Shown here: piece by piece, positions 47,983 to 55,868 of the stretch
Numbering within the stretch: the first letter of the stretch is position 1
How the letters are laid out: each line of letters begins with the position of its first letter
Assembly (NCBI GenBank): GCA_905216025.1
Contig: CAJMSE010000019.1
Location: 1 to 64,000, forward strand
Length of the DNA stretch: 64,000 nucleotides
Direction of reading: 5' to 3'
Source: an uncultured bacterium
GTDB lineage: Bacteria; Bacteroidota; Bacteroidia; Bacteroidales; Bacteroidaceae
Translations under genes and position numbers: made by a program
The notes under the pieces: generated by a model
Database searches by the model: none
What the model saw: only the letters and a program-made list of their open reading frames with translations
Told to the model about the DNA's origin: nothing

Positions 47983-48010
47983 ATTATATAATAAGGTGTA
48001 ATCCGACTGC

Positions 48011-48826
48011 TTACATTATGACGGTGCCGTGGCGGCCGTCTATGGCGTCGGCCTTTGTGATGATGACACGGCTCACCCCGGCCTCGATGGCTTGCAGGGC
48101 GTTCTCTATCTTCGGCAGCATGCCGCCGCTGACGGTGCCGTCGGCGGTGAGCGCGGCAAACGATTCGCGCGTTATCGTGGGTATGACGCTGCCGTCGTCG
48201 TCAGGGTCGGAGAGCACGCCGGGTTTCTCGAAGCTGTATATCAGTGTCACGTCGTAGTATGCGGCGAGTGCCTTTGCCGTCTCTCCGGCCATGGTGTCGG
48301 CATTTGTGTTGAGGATGTTGCCCTGCCCGTCGTGTGTCAGCGGTGCCACGACGGGTGTCACGCCGGTCTCTATCAGTGAGGCGAGTGCCTTGCCGTCGGC
48401 CTTGTCCACGTCGCCGACGAAACCGAAGTCGACCCCGTTTTTCAGCGGGCGCTTGTGGCTGCGGATGATGTTCATGTCGGCTCCCGTCAGTCCGAGAGCG
48501 TTCACGCCGCAGGCCTGCAGCCGTGCGACGATGTTCTTGTTGACGAGTCCGCCGTATACCATCGTCACCACTTCGAGCATGTCTCTGTCGGTGATGCGCC
48601 GCCCGTCGACCATGCGGCTCTCTATGCCGAGGCGCGCGGCAATCTGCGTGGCGCGTCTGCCGCCGCCGTGCACGAGAATCTTGCGGCCTTCTATGACGGC
48701 AAAGTCTTTGAGCAACCTGTCGAGCTGGGCTTCGTCTTCGACGACGGCCCCGCCCACTTTTACTATTGTGATGGGCTCAGCCGGTCTCCCTGAGGGAGAG
48801 GAGATGGGGGATGTAATTGGATTCAT
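48011..48826 (-). CDS. argB: Acetylglutamate kinase
   Basis: A 271-residue amino-acid kinase that phosphorylates N-acetylglutamate, the second step of arginine synthesis. It has ITIVKVGGAVVEDE, ILVHGGGRRATQIAARLG, VTMVYGGLVNKNIV, ILNTNADTMAGETAKAL and VSGGMLPKIENALQAI for ATP and substrate. The N-terminal 17 residues (MNPITSPISSPSGRPAE) are encoded by the edge of element B7 and are not part of the conserved fold, which starts at about residue 18, so this gene start is a repeat-derived extension or is mis-assigned. It is the last gene of the leftward topA-aroK-speA-argB series. Confidence 0.9.
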   Translation of the reverse strand: MNPITSPISSPSGRPAEPITIVKVGGAVVEDEAQLDRLLKDFAVIEGRKILVHGGGRRATQIAARLGIESRMVDGRRITDRDMLEVVTMVYGGLVNKNIVARLQACGVNALGLTGADMNIIRSHKRPLKNGVDFGFVGDVDKADGKALASLIETGVTPVVAPLTHDGQGNILNTNADTMAGETAKALAAYYDVTLIYSFEKPGVLSDPDDDGSVIPTITRESFAALTADGTVSGGMLPKIENALQAIEAGVSRVIITKADAIDGRHGTVIM

Positions 48827-48838
48827 GGGAGTTTATGG

Positions 48839-49010
48839 AAGCCCCTCCCGGCCTCCCCAAAGGGGAGGTGAAGGGTGTCGGGCTATGGGATTAATGGGAT
48901 TTTATGGGAATTTGTGGGAGTGATGGGAGCTTATGGGAATCATGGGAGAGATGGGAGGAATGAGCCGGACATCCCTTCACCTCCCCTTTGGGGAGGCCGG
49001 GAGGGGCCCC
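48839..49010. repeat. Repeat family B, copy 7
   Basis: AAGCCCCTCCCGGCCTCCCC at the left, a core with ATGGGATTTTATGGGAATTT-type steps, and CCTTCACCTCCCCTTTGGGG plus AGGCCGGGAGGGGCCCC at the right. It lies between speA and argB, with its left extension forming the argB 5' end and its right edge touching the speA stop. Confidence 0.9.
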
Positions 49011-50902
49011 TATTCTAAATAGGTATATCCGTAGAGTCCCGAGCGGTAGTTGCTGAGGAACTCCTTGCCCTCTTCGAGGGATATCTTTCCTTCCTTGACG
49101 CTCTTTGCCACCCACACCTCGAGCTGCCGCACGAGTTTCTTCGGGTTATACTGCACGTAGTCGAGCACTTCGGCCACGGTCTCTCCGTCGAATATCTGGT
49201 CGATATGGTAGTGTCCGTCCTTTACGCTGATGTGCACGGCCGTGGTGTCTCCGAAAAGGTTGTGCATGTCGCCGAGAATCTCTTGGTATGCTCCGACGAG
49301 GAACACGCCGAGATAATAAGGCTCGTTGCGGCGCAGCGTGTGCACCGGCAGCACATGCGAGTTGTTGCGGTTGGTGACGAAGTTGGCAATCTTGCCGTCG
49401 CTGTCGCATGTGATGTCCTGCAGCGTGGCGTTGCGTGTGGGGCGTTCCGTGAGGCGCTGTATGGGCATTATGGGGAACAGCTGGTCGATGGCCCATGAGT
49501 CCGGCAGGCTCTGGAAGAGCGAGAAATTGCAGAAATACTTGTCGGCCAGCAGCTTGTCGAGGTTCATCAGTTCCTCGGGAGTGTGCTTGAGATGCTTGAC
49601 GAGGATGTTTATCTCGTGGCATACGCTCCAGTACATGCTCTCAATCTCGGCCCTCGTCTTCAGGTCTACGATGCCGTGGCAGAACAAGTCGAGCGACTCC
49701 TCGCGTATCTGCTCCGCGTCGTGCCAGTCTTCGAGCATCGTGCGGGGCGTGAGGTTATCCCATATCTCGTACAGGTCTTTCACGAGTTGGTGGCTGTTCT
49801 CGTCAGGTTCGAACTCCTCGTCCATCTCCGGCAGCGAAGCCGTCTCGAGCACGTCGATGACGAGCACCGAGTGATGGGCCGTCAGCGAGCGTCCGCTTTC
49901 GGTGATGATGTTGGGGTGGGGCAGTCCGTTCTTGTCGGCGGCATCGACGAATGTGTATATGCAGTCGTTCACATACTCCTGTATCGAGTAGTTCACCGAG
50001 CTCTCGCTGCTGGGCGAGCGCGTGCCGTCGTAGTCTACGCCGAGCCCTCCGCCGCAGTCGACGAAGTCCACGTTATACCCCATCTTGTGCAGCTGGGTGT
50101 AGAATTGCGACGCCTCGCGCAGTGCGGCCTGTATGCGGCGTATCTTCGTTATCTGGCTGCCGATGTGGAAGTGGATTAGTCTCAGACAGTCGCGCATGCC
50201 CTTCTTGTCGAGCATCTCGAGGGCCTCGAGCAGTTCGCTGCTCGTCAGTCCGAACTTGCTGGCGTCGCCGCCGCTCTCCTCCCACTTGCCGCTTCCGCTT
50301 GCCGCGAGCTTTATGCGGATGCCGAGATACGGCTTCACGTTGAGCTTCTTGGCCTCGCGGGCAATTATCTCGAGCTCATTGAGCTTCTCCACCACGATGA
50401 ATATGCGCTTGCCCATCTTCTGTGCGAGCAGGGCCAGCTCTATGTAGCTCTGGTCTTTGTATCCGTTGCACACGATGATGGAGTCGCTCTGGCACTGCAC
50501 CGCAATCACTGCGTGCAGCTCCGGTTTCGAGCCGGCTTCAAGGCCGAGGTTGAACTTACGGCCGTGGGAGATGATTTCCTCCACCACGGGCTGCATCTGG
50601 TTCACCTTGATGGGATAGATGATGAAGTTCTCGCCCTTGTATCCGTATTCCGCCGCAGCCTTCTTGAAGCAGCTGCTCGTCTTCTCGATGCGGTTGTCGA
50701 GGATGTCGGGAAAGCGCAGCAGCACCGGGCTGGTCACGTCTCTCAGGGCCAGTTCGTCCATCACCTCGCGCAGGTCTATCTGCGATTCGTCCTTGCTGGG
50801 CGTGACGTAGACGTTGCCTTCGCTGTTGATGCCGAAATAGGAGGTGCCCCAACCGTTGATGTTGTAGAGCTCCTTAGAGTCTTCGATTGTCCACTTTTTC
50901 AT
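49010..50902 (-). CDS. speA: Biosynthetic arginine decarboxylase
   Basis: A 630-residue PLP enzyme converting arginine to agmatine for polyamine synthesis. It has the opening motif WGTSYFGINSEGNVYV, the PLP lysine in FIIYPIKVNQMQPV, FNLGLEAGSKPELHAV, RLIHFHIGSQITKIR and DCGGGLGVDYDGT, and the C-terminal barrel domain. Length matches SpeA rather than the smaller lysine/ornithine decarboxylases. The gene lies between two copies of element B and its TAG stop codon overlaps the edge of B7. Confidence 0.95.
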   Translation of the reverse strand: MKKWTIEDSKELYNINGWGTSYFGINSEGNVYVTPSKDESQIDLREVMDELALRDVTSPVLLRFPDILDNRIEKTSSCFKKAAAEYGYKGENFIIYPIKVNQMQPVVEEIISHGRKFNLGLEAGSKPELHAVIAVQCQSDSIIVCNGYKDQSYIELALLAQKMGKRIFIVVEKLNELEIIAREAKKLNVKPYLGIRIKLAASGSGKWEESGGDASKFGLTSSELLEALEMLDKKGMRDCLRLIHFHIGSQITKIRRIQAALREASQFYTQLHKMGYNVDFVDCGGGLGVDYDGTRSPSSESSVNYSIQEYVNDCIYTFVDAADKNGLPHPNIITESGRSLTAHHSVLVIDVLETASLPEMDEEFEPDENSHQLVKDLYEIWDNLTPRTMLEDWHDAEQIREESLDLFCHGIVDLKTRAEIESMYWSVCHEINILVKHLKHTPEELMNLDKLLADKYFCNFSLFQSLPDSWAIDQLFPIMPIQRLTERPTRNATLQDITCDSDGKIANFVTNRNNSHVLPVHTLRRNEPYYLGVFLVGAYQEILGDMHNLFGDTTAVHISVKDGHYHIDQIFDGETVAEVLDYVQYNPKKLVRQLEVWVAKSVKEGKISLEEGKEFLSNYRSGLYGYTYLE

Positions 50903-50919
50903 TCTGTTTCTTTCTTTTT

Positions 50920-51035
50920 ATGGGAGGTGAAGGGATATTATGGGAGTTATGGGAGTTTATGGGAGGGATGTGAGAGATGGGAGAACTGGGCCGTGTATCC
51001 TTTCACCTCCCCTTTGGGGAGGCCGGGAAGGGTCT
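50920..51035. repeat. Repeat family B, copy 8
   Basis: A short copy with a TATGGGAGTTATGGGAGTTT core and the right end CCTTTCACCTCCCCTTTGGG plus GAGGCCGGGAAGGGTCTTC. The left terminus is reduced to GGGAGGTGAAGGG. It fills the aroK-speA gap. Confidence 0.88.
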
Positions 51036-51044
51036 TCTTCAAGC

Positions 51045-51572
51045 CTATATCCCGAGCATCTCCCTGATTCTCTCTACCGATATCTTAATCTTCTCGTAGT
51101 TGTCGAGCAGGTTCACGTCGAGCGTGTAAGCCGCCTTTGCATAGTGCTTCTCGCGTTCGCCGAGCTGGCCCTTGATGAATTCAATCAGCTCTTCTTCGGT
51201 CTTTCCCTTGAGCAGGGGGCGCTCCGTCTTGCCCATCAGAAGGTGCTTGTAGAGCACTTCGGGCGAGGCTTTGAGGTATACCACCTGCGCCTGACCGTTC
51301 ATGTAGTCCATGTTGTCGAAGAAGCACGGTGTGCCTCCGCCGCAACTTATTATCACGTTCTCGAACTCGGCCACCTCATGCAGCATGTTGTGCTCTATCT
51401 GTCTGAAGCCTGCCTCGCCGCGTTCGGCGAATATCTGCGGCACGGTGCGCCGCATCCGGCTCTCGATATACCAGTCGAGGTCGTAGAACTGAAGGCCCGT
51501 CGCCTTTGCCAGCGCCTTGCCTACGGTGGTCTTTCCGGCTCCCATATAGCCGACGATGATTATCCTGCGCAT
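51045..51572 (-). CDS. aroK: Shikimate kinase
   Basis: A 175-residue P-loop kinase making shikimate 3-phosphate in aromatic amino-acid synthesis. It has IIIVGYMGAGKTTVGKALAK (Walker A at about 9-18), FYDLDWYIESRMRRTVPQIF (DxD and shikimate-binding Arg), FAERGEAGFRQIE, ISCGGGTPCF (GGG motif) and a LID with ERPLLKG. Size and motifs fit. The gene starts 4 bp from the topA stop, so the two are cotranscribed. Confidence 0.94.
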   Translation of the reverse strand: MRRIIIVGYMGAGKTTVGKALAKATGLQFYDLDWYIESRMRRTVPQIFAERGEAGFRQIEHNMLHEVAEFENVIISCGGGTPCFFDNMDYMNGQAQVVYLKASPEVLYKHLLMGKTERPLLKGKTEEELIEFIKGQLGEREKHYAKAAYTLDVNLLDNYEKIKISVERIREMLGI

Positions 51573-51576
51573 GCTG

Positions 51577-53913
51577 TCACTTCTTCTTCACCGGTGCGGC
51601 GTTGACTATCTCCATGCACTCGGCAAGCGTCAGCGACTCTGCGCGCTCGTGCATGCTCTTCGGCAGACGGTAGTTCTTGCCGTCGAAGGCGATGTACGGA
51701 CCGTATCGTCCGTTGAGGATTTCCATTTTCGGCTCCTCCTCGAATGTCTTTATGTGGCGCTGCTTCTCCTGCAGACGCTTCTCCTCGATGAGGGCGACGG
51801 CCGTGCCGAGCGTCACCGTCAGCGGGTCTTCGCCCTTGGGCAGCGACACATACTTGCGCTTGTGCAGCACGTACGGGCCGAAGCGCCCTGCGCCGATGAT
51901 TACCTTCTCGCCCTCGAACTCGCCTATCTCGCGCGGCAGGCGGAACAGTTCGAGAGCCTCTTCGAGCGTTATCGTCTCCATGCTCTTGTCCGACGGCAGC
52001 TGCGAGAAGCGCGGCTTCTCCTCCTCGTCGGCCGAGCCTATCTGCACCACGGGGCCGAAGCGTCCTATCTTGACGAACACCGGCCGTCCGGTAGCGGGGT
52101 CGTTGCCGAGGCAGCGCTCGCCGGCCTTGTGCTCCGAGCGGGTGTTCAGGGTGTTCTCCACCGTGGGCTCGAAGTCTTTATAAAAGTCCTTCATCATGTC
52201 TGTCCATACCTCGCCGCCCTCGGCAATCTCGTCGAACTTGCGTTCCACCTTGGCAGTGAAGTTGTAGTCCATGATGTCGGGAAAATATTTCATCAGAAAG
52301 TCGTTCACCACGATGCCTATGTCCGTGGGCAGCAGCTTACCCTTGTCGCTGCCCGCCATCTCTTTCTTGGTGACCGACGTTATCTTGCCGTTCTTCAGCG
52401 TGTCTACGGTGAAGGTGCGCTCCTCGCCCTTGCGGTCGCCCTTGTGCACGTAGTCGCGCTGCTGTATGGTGCTGATTGTCGGGGCGTATGTAGACGGTCG
52501 GCCGATGCCCAGTTCCTCGAGCTTGTGTACGAGGCTGGCCTCGGTATAGCGGAGCGGTCCCTGGCTGAAGCGTTCCGTTGCTGTTATCTCCTTTGCCGTC
52601 AGCTCCATCCCCTCGGTCATTGCCGGCAGTATGTGGCCGTCGGCATCCTGCGGCTCGTCTCCGTCTCCGTCCGACTCGCGGTAGACCTTGAGGAAACCGT
52701 CGAACTTCACAACCTCGCCGGTGGCGATGAATGAAGCAGCAGATTTCTGTCCGCCGCCTCCTGTGCCTTCGATGGCAATCACCACCGTGGTCTTCTCTAT
52801 GTCGGCATCGGCCATCTGGCTGGCTGCGGTGCGCTTCCAGATGAGGTCGTAGAGGCGCCTTTCCTGCGCCGTGCCCTCGATGGCGGTGACGTTCATGTAT
52901 GTGGGGCGGATGGCCTCGTGGGCTTCCTGTGCACCCTTGGAGCGGGTGTGATACTGGCGCGGGTGGCTATATTCTGCTCCCCACGTGTTCTTTACCTCCT
53001 CCTCGCTTGCCTTGATGCAGAGTGATGACAGGTTGACGGAGTCCGTACGCATGTAGGTGATGCGTCCGTTCTCATACAGGTGCTGAGCCACCATCATCGT
53101 CTGGCTGACGGTGAAGCCGAGCTTGCGCGCTGCTTCCTGCTGCAGCGTCGACGTGGTGAACGGCGCTGCCGGCGTGCGCTTCAGCGGTTTCTTGGTCACA
53201 GACTCTATCGTGAAGCGTGCGTCGCGGCACTGCTCGAGGAACTCCCTCACCTCGCCGGCTGTCTTGAACTTTGTGCCCAGTTCGGCCTTGACCTCCGACA
53301 GCGTGCCGTCAGCGGCCGGTATGGTGAAGATTGCGTTGACCCTGTAGTAGGCCTCGCTTTTGAACGCCTGTATCTCGCGCTCACGCTCTACTATGAGCCG
53401 CACGGCCACGCTCTGCACGCGGCCTGCCGAGAGCGACGGCTTCACCTTGCGCCACAGCACGGGCGAGAGCTTGAAGCCCACGAGGCGGTCGAGCACGCGG
53501 CGTGCCTGTTGCGCGTTGACGAGGTTCATGTCGAGGTTTCTCGGGTGCTTTATAGCCTCGAGGATGGCCGGCTTCGTGATTTCGTGGAACACGATGCGGC
53601 TCGTCTTCTGCTCATCGAGGCCGAGCACCTCGCACAGATGCCACGAGATGGCCTCTCCCTCGCGGTCTTCATCGGAGGCGAGCCATATCTTGTCCGCTTT
53701 CTTGGCGTTGGCCTTGAGTTCCTTCACGAGCTTCTCCTTCTCGTCGGGAATCTCGTAGTCGGGAATGAGCGTGTCGGTGTCGATGCTCAGTTCGCGCTTC
53801 TTCAGGTCTCTGATGTGTCCGTAGCTCGACATCACCTTGTAGTCGCTTCCCAGGAATTTCTCGATGGTCTTCGCCTTGGCCGGAGACTCGACAATGACTA
53901 AATTCTTTTGCAT
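51577..53913 (-). CDS. topA: DNA topoisomerase I
   Basis: A 778-residue type IA enzyme that relaxes negative supercoils. The TOPRIM domain has LVIVESPAKAKTIEKFLG and DEDREGEAISWHL; the catalytic Tyr287 lies in RITYMRTDS; QQARRVLDRLVGFKLSPVLW is the conserved gate segment. The C-terminal part has zinc-less ribbon-type repeats (GRFGPVVQIG, GRFGPYVLHK, GRYGPYIAFD) rather than Cys4 fingers, as usual in this phylum. It heads a leftward unit with aroK, speA and argB. The promoter box is at 53944. Confidence 0.95.
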   Translation of the reverse strand: MQKNLVIVESPAKAKTIEKFLGSDYKVMSSYGHIRDLKKRELSIDTDTLIPDYEIPDEKEKLVKELKANAKKADKIWLASDEDREGEAISWHLCEVLGLDEQKTSRIVFHEITKPAILEAIKHPRNLDMNLVNAQQARRVLDRLVGFKLSPVLWRKVKPSLSAGRVQSVAVRLIVEREREIQAFKSEAYYRVNAIFTIPAADGTLSEVKAELGTKFKTAGEVREFLEQCRDARFTIESVTKKPLKRTPAAPFTTSTLQQEAARKLGFTVSQTMMVAQHLYENGRITYMRTDSVNLSSLCIKASEEEVKNTWGAEYSHPRQYHTRSKGAQEAHEAIRPTYMNVTAIEGTAQERRLYDLIWKRTAASQMADADIEKTTVVIAIEGTGGGGQKSAASFIATGEVVKFDGFLKVYRESDGDGDEPQDADGHILPAMTEGMELTAKEITATERFSQGPLRYTEASLVHKLEELGIGRPSTYAPTISTIQQRDYVHKGDRKGEERTFTVDTLKNGKITSVTKKEMAGSDKGKLLPTDIGIVVNDFLMKYFPDIMDYNFTAKVERKFDEIAEGGEVWTDMMKDFYKDFEPTVENTLNTRSEHKAGERCLGNDPATGRPVFVKIGRFGPVVQIGSADEEEKPRFSQLPSDKSMETITLEEALELFRLPREIGEFEGEKVIIGAGRFGPYVLHKRKYVSLPKGEDPLTVTLGTAVALIEEKRLQEKQRHIKTFEEEPKMEILNGRYGPYIAFDGKNYRLPKSMHERAESLTLAECMEIVNAAPVKKK

Positions 53914-53943
53914 AATATGCTAATAACTTTTAAGTTCGGGGTG

Positions 53944-53951
53944 CAAAAGTA
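53944..53951 (-). promoter_or_regulatory. Promoter -7 box for topA unit
   Basis: TACTTTTG on the minus strand, 30 bp before the topA start. Confidence 0.55.
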
Positions 53952-53992
53952 AGCAAAAAGTTCCCCACAGCATTATATATAATGTAAAATTT

Positions 53993-54523
53993 CTACTTTT
54001 TTAATGAATTGCGGTTCATTTCCATGAATTTGCGCAGTGCGTGACGGATGGACCGCAGGCCGAACTGCTCCGTGTGTACATCGGCCAGCGGGAGCCAGAA
54101 GCACTCTGCCGCGTCGTCGGCGGCCTCGGCGCCGTCGCTGCTTTCCACCTCGCAGCGGAAGAAGATGTCGAGCGTGTGTATCTCAACTCCGGAGTAGAGA
54201 TAGATGTTCGGCATGGTGAACATATATTCGGCGCGTGTCACCTTGAGCCCTGTTTCTTCCCTCACCTCGCGTGCGATGCCCTCCTCGGCCGTCTCGTCGT
54301 TGTCGACAAAGCCTCCGGGCAGGTCGAGAGTGCCTTTTCCCGGCTCCTTCCCGCGCCGCTCGACGAGCAGTTCGCCCTTACTGTTGAGGATGAAGGCAGC
54401 CGTTGCGGCGCTCGGGTTTACGTAGTAGGTGAATCCGCAGTTGTCGCATTTCTTGCTTTTCTCGTTGTTCGTGTGGAAATGTTTGCTGCCGCATTTGGGG
54501 CAATAATTGAATTTTTCGAGCAT
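53993..54523 (-). CDS. NUDIX hydrolase with N-terminal zinc ribbon
   Basis: A 176-residue cytoplasmic protein. A zinc ribbon (YCPKCGSKHF...KCDNCGFTYY, residues 7-31) precedes a NUDIX domain whose box reads GGFVDNDETAEEGIAREVRE plus ETGL, matching Gx5Ex7REUxEExGU. Zinc-ribbon NUDIX enzymes of this build hydrolyse NADH or related nucleotides; the substrate here is not certain. It is monocistronic in the same direction as topA, with no clear promoter box. Confidence 0.88.
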   Translation of the reverse strand: MLEKFNYCPKCGSKHFHTNNEKSKKCDNCGFTYYVNPSAATAAFILNSKGELLVERRGKEPGKGTLDLPGGFVDNDETAEEGIAREVREETGLKVTRAEYMFTMPNIYLYSGVEIHTLDIFFRCEVESSDGAEAADDAAECFWLPLADVHTEQFGLRSIRHALRKFMEMNRNSLKK

Positions 54524-54657
54524 ATCGTTTGATGTTAGTAAGGGCGTGCCGCGATGCGTCCGGACCGGGCGCCGCTGTGCATCCCTTGTTTAATTACGCT
54601 GCAATATTACGAAAAATATCCGTGAAAGCACTATAAAGAAAGATTTTTTTGGAGTTT

Positions 54658-54806
54658 TGGAGCTCTCGGATGGTTCGGAAAGCTCTGAGGAGTCCGAACT
54701 TTCCGAGTACTCAGAGCACTCAGAATGCTCAGAAAACTCCGGTTGTTCCGAGACCTCCGATTTCCCGGTGGGCTCAGAGCCCTCAGAGAAATCGAAGTCC
54801 TCCGGC
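54658..54806. repeat. Repeat family F, copy 2: TCAGAG-rich tract
   Basis: A long run of CTCGGA, CTCTGAGGAGTCCGA, ACTCAGAGCACTCAGA and GGCTCAGAGCCCTCAGAG words, rich in inverted pairs. It forms the 5' side of the 54524-54863 gap and reads as a Ser/Glu run in one frame, which is not a real protein. The promoter of the next gene overlaps its end. Confidence 0.75.
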
Positions 54807-54810
54807 CGCT

Positions 54811-54842
54811 TTTGCCTTTCTCATAATTTTTTATTATCTTTG
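54811..54842 (+). promoter_or_regulatory. Promoter TTTG-N20-TATCTTTG for alpha/beta hydrolase gene
   Basis: TTTG 54811-54814 and TATCTTTG 54835-54842, spacer 20 bp; ATG 54864 follows 21 bp later. This excludes the longer reading frame through the repeat. Confidence 0.7.
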
Positions 54843-54863
54843 CGGCAAATTAAACACCGGAAG

Positions 54864-55682
54864 ATGAAACGACTGAAAACTTTTATTGTCATGGCTCTGT
54901 CGGCGCTTTCAGCGGCGGCTCAGGGCAGTTTTGAGATGAGCTTGTGGGCGGGCCGTGCGCCCGGAAACAACGGCGATGCGGCTGACGAGGCCAAGGTGTA
55001 TGTGTATCTGCCCGATGCCAAGAAGGCAACGGGCAGGGCGGTGGTGATATGCCCCGGCGGCGGATACTGCAATCTGGCGATGGACCATGAGGGCAAGGAC
55101 TGGGCGCAGTTTTTCAACGGGCAGGGCATTGCCGCCATCGTACTGAAATACCGCATGCCGCACGGCGACTGGCGCATACCGGTGCAGGATGCCGAGGAGG
55201 CCATGCGCATGGTGCGCCGCAACGCCGCGACATGGCACATAAACCGTACCAAGGTGGGGATAATGGGCTCGTCGGCAGGCGGTCATCTCGCCTCGGTGAT
55301 TGCCACGAAAGGCAAGGGAGATGCCGCTCCCGACTTCCAGATTCTCTTCTATCCCGTGATAACTATGGACCCGAGCTTCACCCACAAGGGCTCGCACGAC
55401 AACTTCATAGGCCCTGGATCGCATAAGAAGCTCGAGCGCGAGTTCAGCACCGACATGCAGGTGACCCGTGCCACGCCCCGCGCCTTCATCGCGCTGAGCG
55501 ACGACGACGACCTTGTGCTGCCGGCAAACGGCACGAACTACTATATCGAGTGCTACCGCCACGACGTGCCCGCATCGCTCTATGTATATCCATCGGGCGG
55601 CCACGGGTGGGGATTCCGCCAGAGCTTCCCATATCATATCGAGATGATTCTGAACCTGAAGGCCTGGCTGGCCTCGTTCTGA
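54864..55682 (+). CDS. Secreted alpha/beta hydrolase (esterase-like)
   Basis: A 272-residue exported enzyme (signal peptide FIVMALSALSAAA). The oxyanion-hole motif is CPGGGYCNLA, the nucleophile Ser is in GIMGSSAGGHLASV, and Asp and the GGHGWGF His complete the triad. It resembles the BD-FAE/acetyl-xylan-esterase-like group that removes acetyl groups from plant polysaccharides. It is monocistronic, next to a GH105 pectin enzyme, consistent with pectin or xylan deacetylation. I chose ATG 54864 from the promoter and signal peptide. Confidence 0.82.
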   Translation: MKRLKTFIVMALSALSAAAQGSFEMSLWAGRAPGNNGDAADEAKVYVYLPDAKKATGRAVVICPGGGYCNLAMDHEGKDWAQFFNGQGIAAIVLKYRMPHGDWRIPVQDAEEAMRMVRRNAATWHINRTKVGIMGSSAGGHLASVIATKGKGDAAPDFQILFYPVITMDPSFTHKGSHDNFIGPGSHKKLEREFSTDMQVTRATPRAFIALSDDDDLVLPANGTNYYIECYRHDVPASLYVYPSGGHGWGFRQSFPYHIEMILNLKAWLASF

Positions 55683-55693
55683 GGGGAGTCTTT

Positions 55694-55822
55694 TTAACGC
55701 AAAGGGCGCAATATTTTAAACGCAAAGGCGCAAAGACGCTAAGGTTTTAATATTTAAACGCAAAGGCGTAGATATCTTTTATTCCTTAAAAAACTTCGCG
55801 TCTTTGCGCCTTTGCGTTTAAA
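55694..55822. repeat. Repeat family G, copy 2: fold-back
   Basis: Two AACGCAAAGGCG copies plus perfect 23-nt inverted arms (55718-55740 and 55798-55820). It lies in the convergent gap between the hydrolase and the thioredoxin-fold gene and could terminate both. Confidence 0.85.
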
Positions 55823-55868
55823 TTATTGCACCCCGTCGCGGCCTTGAGGCGCGGGCATGCGTTATCCG

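Noticed and set aside
54657..54863. N-terminal extension of the alpha/beta hydrolase
   Set aside because: The extension reads the TCAGAG repeat as a Ser/Glu run and would place the signal peptide inside the protein; a consensus promoter lies between it and ATG 54864.
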